Below are positions 1 through 5,100 of a stretch of DNA of 7,642 nt, in pieces. The translations under genes were made by a program, and so were the position numbers. The notes beneath the pieces were generated by a model. That model saw only the letters and a list, made by a program, of their open reading frames with translations, was not told where the DNA came from and ran no database searches. How positions within the stretch are numbered: position 1 is the stretch's first letter; each line of letters begins with the position of its first letter. Source of the DNA: Verrucomicrobiales bacterium (GTDB lineage Bacteria > Verrucomicrobiota > Verrucomicrobiia > Verrucomicrobiales > DEV007); NCBI GenBank assembly GCA_002684575.1, contig NYVP01000044.1, forward strand, positions 3,043 to 10,684, given 5' to 3'.

Positions 1-362
1 TGATCGGATTCATATCTTTTATTGATTATCTTACCCCCTTTTGCCACGAATAATTCAGCCAGCATACGATCCAATGAATGACGAGAAATCCCCATTCCTT
101 TAGAATCAAAATCCATTTCAAATATTTTTCTATTTTTGATGAACCACTTTACCCTTGGCACCGAGCAACAATCACTGAGAGTTTCTAACAGGCCTAGGCG
201 CTTCAGGATGTCCTTTGAAACACCTGATATAAATTCGCCACATACTCGATGTCTCGGGTACTTGTTTTTTTCGTACAGGACGCAGGGAACGTTATAATTC
301 CTAAGCCCTATCCCCAAGGCCAATCCAGCTAATCCACCGCCGACAATTGTTATTTCTTTCAT
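1..362 (-). CDS. FAD-dependent oxidoreductase, geranylgeranyl-reductase-like, N-terminal part (partial)
   Basis: This gene is cut by the left window edge; 120 codons are visible. The protein begins MKEITIVGGGLAGLAL, a Rossmann beta-alpha-beta dinucleotide site with the GxGxxG-type motif GGGLAG at residues 8-13 and an acidic residue (E31) ending the second strand, as expected for FAD binding. Residues 35-46 read YPRHRVCGEFIS, the segment typical of the geranylgeranyl reductase/tryptophan-halogenase-like flavoproteins. The ATG overlaps the stop of the upstream methyltransferase (ATGA), so the two are almost certainly cotranscribed and translationally coupled. In type III polyketide clusters of many bacteria a flavoprotein of this kind sits with such a methyltransferase and oxidises or hydroxylates the aromatic product; applying this here is inference because no synthase is visible. 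The substrate cannot be read from the sequence. Confidence 0.88.
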   Translation of the reverse strand, partial: MKEITIVGGGLAGLALGIGLRNYNVPCVLYEKNKYPRHRVCGEFISGVSKDILKRLGLLETLSDCCSVPRVKWFIKNRKIFEMDFDSKGMGISRHSLDRMLAELFVAKGGKIINKRYESD

Positions 363-1009
363 GATAAATGACAGCGAATACCTCCGCGTAGAGTTTCTTT
401 AATCATGAGGCAATGTTTAGATGGAAAAAATTTCAATAGTTCTCTGTCCCTAAAACCTGCCCGAATGCTGATGATCATATCATGACGAGTAACTTTGCCT
501 AGTAAAGGGAAGGCCAAATAGCCCATGAGTAATGGAACTAACCTTCTGCTCGGTTCGTTGATGATAATATGGTTTGCTTTTGAAATTAATTTTCCGAGTT
601 TGAATAATTGACCGTCAGTAAAGTGATGTAAAATTAGATTGCATATCACGGCGGTGGGATCTGAATTATTTTGAGGTAAATCACTAATGTTAAGAATGTC
701 ATCGTGTATCCATTCGATTTCACTAGATATCGATTTTGGCTTTGGTTGGAGGTCTACTCCCTTTAGATTTAGGCCTTTAACATGTTTCAAAGATTCTAGG
801 AATTGCCCATCACCAGATCCTATTTCGATAACATTTAATTTTGTATTAGTCTGAGTTAGCACTTTTAGGATCTCCTCTCTTATCCAACGCATGTTTCCCA
901 TAAAAAGATTAATCCGACGTAAATCTCTTCTGCTTCGCTTCGCGTTAGGATCTTCAGGGTCCAATTCATCCAAAAGTTCACTTTTTAAATCTCTTTGATT
1001 TAACGGCAT
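359..1009 (-). CDS. Class I SAM-dependent methyltransferase, type III PKS-associated type
   Basis: This 216-residue protein has the SAM-binding motif I VIEIGSGDG (residues 60-68), an acidic ribose-binding residue after strand 2 (GVDLQ, D86), an acidic post-motif (HDDI, 102-105) and a motif IV-like LILHHF (125-130). The N-terminal RDLRRINLFMGN (28-39) and the later GKVTRHDMIISIRAGF segment resemble methyltransferases that I recognise from type III polyketide synthase clusters, where the enzyme methylates the phenol or pyrone product. It is soluble with no signal peptide. The start is the ATG at 1009; no Shine-Dalgarno is evident and no longer in-frame alternative is attractive. Its TGA overlaps the ATG of the flavoprotein. 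It is the first gene of a minus-strand operon that continues off the left edge. The exact substrate is unknown; the family call is firm and the cluster assignment is inferred. Confidence 0.88.
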   Translation of the reverse strand: MPLNQRDLKSELLDELDPEDPNAKRSRRDLRRINLFMGNMRWIREEILKVLTQTNTKLNVIEIGSGDGQFLESLKHVKGLNLKGVDLQPKPKSISSEIEWIHDDILNISDLPQNNSDPTAVICNLILHHFTDGQLFKLGKLISKANHIIINEPSRRLVPLLMGYLAFPLLGKVTRHDMIISIRAGFRDRELLKFFPSKHCLMIKETLRGGIRCHLS

Positions 1010-1034
1010 AGAAACATTAAATGTTGCTAACGAG

Positions 1035-1053
1035 TTTTACGCAATTAGTAAAA
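1035..1053. repeat. Inverted repeat upstream of the methyltransferase
   Basis: TTTTAC (1035-1040) and GTAAAA (1048-1053) form a perfect 6-7-6 inverted repeat starting 26 bases before the methyltransferase start codon. The position suits an operator for the minus-strand operon, but the arms are short and AT-rich, so chance is possible. Confidence 0.3.
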
Positions 1054-1130
1054 TCAAACATGCTGGTTCAGGACTTTGAAGCCTTTAACTTTATGTTTTG
1101 AGATAATAAATTTCGAGTTAGAAGTAGATG

Positions 1131-1146
1131 ATGATTTAATAATCAT
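1131..1146. repeat. Inverted repeat in the divergent intergenic region
   Basis: ATGATT (1131-1136), TAAT, AATCAT (1141-1146) is a perfect 6-4-6 inverted repeat lying midway between the divergent methyltransferase and the secreted-protein gene. It could be a regulator site for either gene; in an AT-rich spacer a chance origin cannot be excluded. Confidence 0.25.
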
Positions 1147-1244
1147 AACGAGCCTATCAGGGTGTTTGAAAAAGTGAGAAAAATTTAACAAATTCAACGA
1201 CGCTTTTTCTTGATGTTATCATTCTTTAATTCAATGTCTATAAC

Positions 1245-1766
1245 ATGAAGAAAATCTTACCTGTTATTATAGTTGCCGTTATAATCAACTTAGCCTTTGC
1301 TGAGGATAAAGTTGAATTTAAACCAATTAAGATGAGTCCAGCATTTGATATGATGAAAAGTCTTGTTGGGACATGGGAGGGCAAACTGGAGAGATCTAAT
1401 GGAGAGGTTGTTGATATGAAGACCACTTACAAGTTAGTTTCCAATGGAAGTGTTATTGTTGAGGATTTAAAAGAGGGAGATCAGGATATGATGAGCACTT
1501 ATACTGATAGGTTTGGTAAATTGACAATGACCCATTATTGCTCATTTGGAACAAAGCCCGTATTTAATCTATCAAGTATGACAGGCAATACGCTTGATTT
1601 TGACTTTGACGCCAAATGTGGATTGAAAGAGGGCGAACACACATTTGTCAAAGACTTGACCCTAAAATACGATCCCAAGAAAGATGTTCTAATAAGTAAA
1701 TACCTAGTTATTATGAAGGATAAATCTGAACTAACAGGTGTCGCAACGCTGAAGAGGGTTAAATAG
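1245..1766 (+). CDS. Secreted lipocalin-like / DUF1579-like hypothetical protein
   Basis: This 173-residue protein starts with a clear signal peptide: two lysines, a hydrophobic core (residues 4-18) and a likely AFA|ED cleavage after residue 19. The mature part has LVGTWEGKLE (40-49), the opening strand pattern of lipocalin-like and DUF1579-type beta-barrels, and a MTHYC motif (95-99) in a stretch of alternating hydrophobic residues. The general pattern (GTWEG, then THYC) recurs in a widespread family of uncharacterised secreted bacterial proteins. Two cysteines remain in the mature form (C99 and one near residue 119), which could form a disulfide after export. It is probably periplasmic and ligand-binding, but no ligand can be inferred. 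It stands alone: divergent from the methyltransferase operon and closed by a strong terminator. A possible weak promoter (TATCAT at 1217-1222) precedes it; there is no obvious Shine-Dalgarno. Confidence 0.85.
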   Translation: MKKILPVIIVAVIINLAFAEDKVEFKPIKMSPAFDMMKSLVGTWEGKLERSNGEVVDMKTTYKLVSNGSVIVEDLKEGDQDMMSTYTDRFGKLTMTHYCSFGTKPVFNLSSMTGNTLDFDFDAKCGLKEGEHTFVKDLTLKYDPKKDVLISKYLVIMKDKSELTGVATLKRVK

Positions 1767-1786
1767 TATTCCATAATAAATTTATG

Positions 1787-1819
1787 AAAGGCTGTCGCTA
1801 TCTAGCGGCAGCCTTTTTT
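1787..1819 (+). terminator. Rho-independent terminator of the secreted-protein gene
   Basis: A 10-pair stem, GGCTGTCGCT (1790-1799) with AGCGGCAGCC (1804-1813), contains one G-T wobble, a four-base ATCT loop and is followed by six Ts (1814-1819). The preceding AAA (1787-1789) extends the stem into the T tract. It lies 20 bases after the stop codon, so this gene is monocistronic and queE needs its own promoter. Confidence 0.93.
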
Positions 1820-1821
1820 GA

Positions 1822-1840
1822 TGTTCAGACCACATGAACA
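1822..1840. repeat. Inverted repeat upstream of the queE promoter, possible operator
   Basis: TGTTCA (1822-1827) and TGAACA (1835-1840) form a perfect 6-7-6 inverted repeat just after the terminator and just upstream of the presumed -35 region of queE. This is a plausible position for a repressor or activator site. No regulator family is assigned. Confidence 0.35.
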
Positions 1841-1866
1841 GTTTAAAGCTCGTGATTACCTGCTAA

Positions 1867-1872
1867 TATAAT
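1867..1872 (+). promoter_or_regulatory. Probable -10 box of the queE promoter
   Basis: A perfect TATAAT hexamer sits between the terminator and queE. The -35 is poor (TTTAAA at 1842-1847 with 19-base spacing is the nearest). Transcription would begin near 1879, directly at the base of the hairpin at 1881-1902, giving a leader of about 30 bases. Confidence 0.45.
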
Positions 1873-1880
1873 TCAATATT

Positions 1881-1902
1881 GGGTTAAATTTTATATTAAC
1901 CC
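1881..1902 (+). promoter_or_regulatory. Hairpin in the queE 5' leader
   Basis: GGGTTAA (1881-1887) pairs perfectly with TTAACCC (1896-1902) around an eight-base loop ATTTTATA, ending seven bases before the queE ATG. With the -10 box at 1867-1872 it would form nearly the entire leader and occupy the ribosome landing area; no Shine-Dalgarno is seen. It may protect the 5' end or modulate initiation. It does not match the preQ1 riboswitch layout. Confidence 0.4.
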
Positions 1903-1909
1903 CGCTAAT

Positions 1910-2605
1910 ATGAAAATCTCAGAGCTATTTTTCTCCATACAAGGTGAGGGTGAACTGACAGGGGTTCCTTCAGTCTTTGTGAGAACCTCAGGATGCAATC
2001 TGAGGTGTCGATGGTGTGATACGAAATACGCTTCATGGAAGCCTGAGGGAGACAATGTCACAATCAATGATTTGTTAGACAAGGTATGTAGCTATCCTGC
2101 AAGGCACGTCGTTATTTCAGGTGGGGAGCCAATGATTGCGAAGGGTATTGAAGAGTTTGTTCACCTCTTAAAGGAATCAGGTAAACACATTACGATTGAG
2201 ACAGCCGGCACTATTTCACCTAATGGTATTCAGTGTGATCTTGCTTCCTTGAGTCCAAAGTTATCTGATTCTACCCCAAATGAAGGAGATATTAATAAGG
2301 AATGGATTGATCGTCATGAGTCAAAAAGATTAGATTATGATATTCTAAGTGAATGGGTTAATTCATATAATTTCCAGTTGAAATTTGTTGTCTCAAAAGA
2401 GGTAGAAATTAAGGAAATTCAAAATGTAATTAGTCGAATAGAGGGTAAGATTCTTCCTGAAAAAGTTTTACTTATGCCTGAGGGGATTGACCCCGACACA
2501 CTTCGAAGTCGATATGATTTGCTGATCGATCTTTGTAAAGAGAATGGTTACCGGTTGTGTCATCGTTTGCACATTGATCTTTTTGGTAATACTCCAGGAA
2601 CTTAA
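1910..2605 (+). CDS. queE: 7-carboxy-7-deazaguanine synthase (radical SAM)
   Basis: QueE converts 6-carboxy-5,6,7,8-tetrahydropterin into 7-carboxy-7-deazaguanine, the ring-contraction step of preQ0/queuosine tRNA modification, in the cytoplasm. The 231-residue protein opens with the QueE signature FFSIQGEGELTGVPSVFVR and has the radical-SAM cysteines C29, C33 and C36 (CNLRCRWC, the CX3CX2C form) that hold the 4Fe-4S cluster. ISGGEP (69-74) binds SAM, and IETAGT follows as in the family. The C-terminal CHRLHIDLFGNTPGT is also QueE-like. Length fits the family. No queC, queD or queF is adjacent, so the pathway is split in this genome. The ATG at 1910 starts exactly at the conserved N-terminus. 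The next gene begins 31 bases downstream on the same strand, so cotranscription is possible without a functional link. Confidence 0.95.
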   Translation: MKISELFFSIQGEGELTGVPSVFVRTSGCNLRCRWCDTKYASWKPEGDNVTINDLLDKVCSYPARHVVISGGEPMIAKGIEEFVHLLKESGKHITIETAGTISPNGIQCDLASLSPKLSDSTPNEGDINKEWIDRHESKRLDYDILSEWVNSYNFQLKFVVSKEVEIKEIQNVISRIEGKILPEKVLLMPEGIDPDTLRSRYDLLIDLCKENGYRLCHRLHIDLFGNTPGT

Positions 2606-2636
2606 ACAATATTAGATTTCTAAAATTAACAGAAAG

Positions 2637-3974
2637 TTGAAAAGAATTGCCCTCAAATTTTTCATCCTTTGTTCATCGCTCTTGGCAGATGACCATATTA
2701 AGTTTGGAGATCGTTTTGCAATTGATGATCTTTTGTCCAGATACAGCCATTCTTGGGATTCAAAGGATCCAGAAGAATGGGCTGATCTTTTTATCGATGA
2801 GGGTATTTGGCAAAACTCATTTGCTGGAAAAGTTGAAACAATCCTGAAATCAAACAAAGAGCGATTGCAGTTTGCCAAGAAGCTACAAGAATCGTTCAGG
2901 CAAAACGGAGTAACTACCCGTCATCATCAAACGAATACTCTACTGCGTAAGAACAAAGACGGTGATATCCATGGAGAGACGGTTTTCTCAGTGATTTGGC
3001 AGTATGCAGATGATCCTCTTCCTAAGTTGAAGCACAGTGGAGTTTATCGTGATCAATATGAGAAAACTGACGAAGGTTGGAGATTCAAATTTAGAGAAGT
3101 TTGCTTTGATCATAAGTTATTTGAAGACACTGAAAATGCTCAGTTAGTTCCTGATTTAACCTTACTAAAGCCGCGAACGCTTGCAGAGCATCGAAAACTC
3201 GGGGGACGAGCCCCTTATTTCTCTCATTACAGGAAAGGGGACATAGAACTTGTGTTCATTGCTGCTCGTCATGAACCTAGAGTCGGATCGCCAACACACA
3301 CGCTCATCAAGGAAGTTGTGGAGGGTTTTGATCCTGAATGTGTCATTACAGAGGGTTTGAGAAGTGAAGACGGTTATTCGCCTGAAAGACTTATTGCTGA
3401 CGCCAAGAGAAGAGAAGAGAGTGGTAATCTTCCTGAGCCTCTCTACGCAGCACTGTTATGTTCTGAAAGAAAGATTTCTTTTATTGGAGGAGAGCCCATG
3501 CCATTTGTCACGACGGAAGCACTACGTGCCGTTACCAAAGATGATACTGATATACTTGGGTTTCTTGTTGTCCGACATCTGGGCCAAGTCCGCCGAGAAC
3601 ATCCTGAGGCCGAGTTAGATGATAAAGTGAAAAGTTTATTACCCAGAATGATCCAACAGTTTGAACTCGAAACAGCGTTGACTGTTGATCAGTTTAAAGA
3701 CTGGTACCATAAAACTACGGGAAGAAATTTTAGTGCCGAAAATCTCAGGCGAGGTGACATAGCCCCGATAGCGACTGAGAATCCCAATCTATTAAAGCGA
3801 ATGGGAATTGCTGCAATGATGGCGAGAGAAAAACACCTTATTTCTTTTCAAAGTAAGATGCTTTTAGAGCATAGGCGTGTCCTTGTTATTTACGGTTCAG
3901 GTCATCTCGTTTATGAGAGTGAAGTGCTGGAGGATATGTTGGGTAAACCAATCCAAAAGGGTGCAAGTTGGTAA
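2637..3974 (+). CDS. Secreted SnoaL/NTF2-like plus putative TraB/TIKI-like two-domain protein
   Basis: This 445-residue protein seems to begin at a TTG codon: an in-frame stop lies at 2613, no ATG occurs in the N-terminal region, and starting at TTG gives a signal peptide (MKRIALKFFILCSSLLA, cleavage near residue 17). Residues about 22-165 look like a SnoaL/NTF2-like cone fold: FAIDDLLSRYSHSWDSKDPEEWADLF early, RHHQTN at 95-100 and EGWRFKFREVCFDH at the end. Residues about 200-437 resemble the TraB/GumN/TIKI and EreA-ChaN-like group: a strand with ARHEPR (H212), a downstream VITEGL (E239), a helix with MAREKH, and VLVIYGSGHL (H423) near the C-terminus, as in the family's closing GxGH motif. 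Those proteins are putative metal-dependent hydrolases. Activity and substrate are unknown; location is probably periplasmic. The SnoaL call is fairly firm, the C-terminal call moderate. Confidence 0.82.
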   Translation: MKRIALKFFILCSSLLADDHIKFGDRFAIDDLLSRYSHSWDSKDPEEWADLFIDEGIWQNSFAGKVETILKSNKERLQFAKKLQESFRQNGVTTRHHQTNTLLRKNKDGDIHGETVFSVIWQYADDPLPKLKHSGVYRDQYEKTDEGWRFKFREVCFDHKLFEDTENAQLVPDLTLLKPRTLAEHRKLGGRAPYFSHYRKGDIELVFIAARHEPRVGSPTHTLIKEVVEGFDPECVITEGLRSEDGYSPERLIADAKRREESGNLPEPLYAALLCSERKISFIGGEPMPFVTTEALRAVTKDDTDILGFLVVRHLGQVRREHPEAELDDKVKSLLPRMIQQFELETALTVDQFKDWYHKTTGRNFSAENLRRGDIAPIATENPNLLKRMGIAAMMAREKHLISFQSKMLLEHRRVLVIYGSGHLVYESEVLEDMLGKPIQKGASW

Positions 3975-4053
3975 TAGATAGTTGATTCTAAAGGTTTAGA
4001 GAAAGTTCCTCGATTCGGAATTCTGATGTTGTGATCCCAGAGCCAAATAATTT

Positions 4054-4764
4054 CTAGCAGTCTTTACATTTGCCGTTCCTGCATGAATGGCCGCATGCGC
4101 AGATGTTACCGACATGGGCAACTATAAGAAATAGGCCTCCGAGTGTGCTGGCTATAGCTGCCGGGGGAACGTTGAGATAAGTTTCGCCTGTCTCATTAAC
4201 CTGTAGACTTGGACAACAATCATCTATGCACTGAGTGCCTTCAGTCATCTCGCATTCACCTTCACCTTTTGAATTTTCAGGCTCGGCCTCATCATCGACT
4301 GAGAAAGTGAAAGTTGATTCTTCTTCAGTCTTTACCTCTTCTGTTTCAGAATCATCACTGACCGAGAATGTAAAAACGGATTCGCCTTCAGCTTTTGAAT
4401 CATTATTTGCTTCAGTCGTAGATTCATTGGGTGAGGCGGTTGGTGTTTGAGATTCTTTACTGAAAGCGGGAAGAGCTGCCCCAGTAAGAACAACAAAAAT
4501 TCCAATGTAGGCAGTGACCAGTACCCAACGTTTTTGGTGAGTGAGGTAACCTCTGCGAATTGAAAATGCTGCCAATGGTACAACTAGCATGGCCACCAGA
4601 ATGTGAGATAATGGATGGGCCCAGATTTTTCCGAATGCGGGAAGAAATATGAGCAAGAAAGGTGCCACTGCACAGTGAATTGCACACAGAACTGACGCTC
4701 CGATACCAATACGGTCAGCTTTTGCCAAAAATTCTGAATCTTCTGATGAGGCGGATAAACTCAT
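4054..4764 (-). CDS. MerC-domain membrane protein with acidic insertion and cysteine-rich tail
   Basis: This 236-residue protein begins like MerC metal transporters: ADRIGIGASVLCAIHCAVAPFLL (residues 16-38) places the metal-binding pair C27 and C31 in the first membrane helix. Further helices lie near 53-69, 81-100 and 202-218. MerC proteins are usually about 130-150 residues; here roughly 100 residues (103-201) are inserted before the last helix. They are rich in Glu, Asp, Ser and Thr, hold a 21-residue repeat (SVFTFSV, STFTFSV) and end with C171, C179, C183 and C184. The tail CACGHSCRNGKCKDC adds five cysteines and a histidine, so two extra-membrane metal-binding regions seem likely. It is divergent from the FmdB-like gene and shares the palindrome at 4771-4789, which starts seven bases before its ATG. 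Metal import under zinc limitation is the inferred role; mercury is less likely because no other mer gene is present. Confidence 0.87.
   Translation of the reverse strand: MSLSASSEDSEFLAKADRIGIGASVLCAIHCAVAPFLLIFLPAFGKIWAHPLSHILVAMLVVPLAAFSIRRGYLTHQKRWVLVTAYIGIFVVLTGAALPAFSKESQTPTASPNESTTEANNDSKAEGESVFTFSVSDDSETEEVKTEEESTFTFSVDDEAEPENSKGEGECEMTEGTQCIDDCCPSLQVNETGETYLNVPPAAIASTLGGLFLIVAHVGNICACGHSCRNGKCKDC
4276..4389 (-). repeat. Degenerate tandem repeat coding for the MerC acidic insertion
   Basis: Two copies of a roughly 63-base unit encode residues 126-143 and 147-163 of the MerC-domain protein. Both contain ES(V/T)FTFSV followed by an Asp/Glu-rich run. The DNA copies remain recognisable (both hold a GAAAGTGAAA/GAATGTAAAA-like core and an ATCATC block 60 bases apart), so this looks like a local tandem duplication that has since diverged. 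Confidence 0.6.
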
Positions 4765-4770
4765 TGTTCA

Positions 4771-4789
4771 AATGCAATTATGTTGCATT
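4771..4789. promoter_or_regulatory. Palindromic operator between MerC and FmdB-like genes, Zur/Fur-type candidate
   Basis: AATGCAATTATGTTGCATT is a perfect 7-5-7 palindrome (AATGCAA / TTGCATT). It fills the 53-base divergent spacer next to the MerC start and covers the predicted MerC -10 (CATAAT on the minus strand), so a bound repressor would block that promoter and could affect the FmdB-like gene. Its 19-base size suits a Fur-family dimer. Zur is the favoured regulator because both genes plus the COG0523 GTPase fit zinc-limitation regulons; that identification is inference from context. Confidence 0.6.
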
Positions 4790-4804
4790 ATTGAGGAATA
4801 TCAA
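4777..4804 (-). promoter_or_regulatory. Predicted promoter of the MerC-domain gene
   Basis: On the minus strand TTGATA (4804-4799, five of six matches to the -35 consensus) is followed after 16 bases by CATAAT (4782-4777, five of six matches to the -10). Transcription would start only a few bases before the ATG at 4764, giving a nearly leaderless message. The -10 lies in the centre of the palindrome at 4771-4789. Confidence 0.4.
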
Positions 4805-4817
4805 ATAAATAATTACT

Positions 4818-5039
4818 ATGATCACCTACGTTTATGAGACAATTCCAAAGAAAGCTGGTGACAAAGTGGAACGCTTTGAATGGCAGCAAAGTATCCTTGA
4901 TGAAGCCCTTAAAAAACATCCAGAAACAGGCGTTCCCGTCCAGCGGGTCATGACTGATGGTATTGGATATACTTCATCCAAGGGAAATGATTCAGGTAGT
5001 GATTGCTCCAAGCCATCCTGCGGATGTTCAAAGTGTTAA
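4818..5039 (+). CDS. Small FmdB-like protein lacking the zinc-ribbon cysteines
   Basis: This 73-residue protein follows the FmdB (putative regulatory, zinc-ribbon) pattern: an N-terminal TYVYET strand, then RFEWQQSILDEALKKHPETGVPVQRVMTDGIGY (residues 19-51). In ordinary FmdB proteins a CxxC follows the first strand and CPxCG precedes the V-R-V segment. Here the first pair is replaced by charged residues (PKKAGDK) and the second reads HPETG, so the four zinc ligands are gone. A cysteine cluster, C63, C68, C70 and C73 (CSKPSCGCSKC), has appeared at the C-terminus instead. It is divergent from the MerC gene across a shared palindrome and is followed by the COG0523 GTPase. A zinc-independent or metal-delivery paralogue is the inferred role. 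A GAGGA at 4793-4797 is too far (20 bases) to be a standard Shine-Dalgarno. Confidence 0.8.
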   Translation: MITYVYETIPKKAGDKVERFEWQQSILDEALKKHPETGVPVQRVMTDGIGYTSSKGNDSGSDCSKPSCGCSKC

Positions 5040-5061
5040 AATGTTTTTTACTATATTTACA

Positions 5062-5067
5062 TATAAT
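5062..5067 (+). promoter_or_regulatory. Possible -10 box of the COG0523 GTPase gene
   Basis: A perfect TATAAT lies in the 61-base gap between the FmdB-like gene and the GTPase. No good -35 is seen at 16-18 bases upstream. Initiation near 5074 would leave a leader of about 27 bases before the proposed ATT start and would exclude the purine-rich AAGGA at 5068-5072 from the message. Confidence 0.35.
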
Positions 5068-5100
5068 AAGGACTCGAAGAACTATTAACCCCAAAGTCAC

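Noticed and set aside
1822..1840. LexA/SOS box
   Set aside because: The half-sites TGTTC and GAACA are nine bases apart, longer than the four-base spacing I recall for Verrucomicrobia LexA sites, and queE is not an SOS gene.
1879..1909. preQ1 riboswitch in front of queE
   Set aside because: There is a hairpin, but no A-rich 3' tail that could dock in its minor groove and no class I or II loop consensus.
3975..4053. Bidirectional terminator between the converging SnoaL-fusion and MerC genes
   Set aside because: Only a four-pair TTCC/GGAA stem is present, without a T tract in either direction.
4235..4450. Plus-strand 71-codon Ser/Val-rich ORF
   Set aside because: It is the antisense shadow of the repeat-bearing acidic loop of the MerC-domain gene; its repeats come from that duplication.
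4054..4764. Mercury-resistance operon
   Set aside because: No merR, merT, merP or merA is nearby; the partners are zinc-type proteins, so MerC here is read as a general metal transporter domain.
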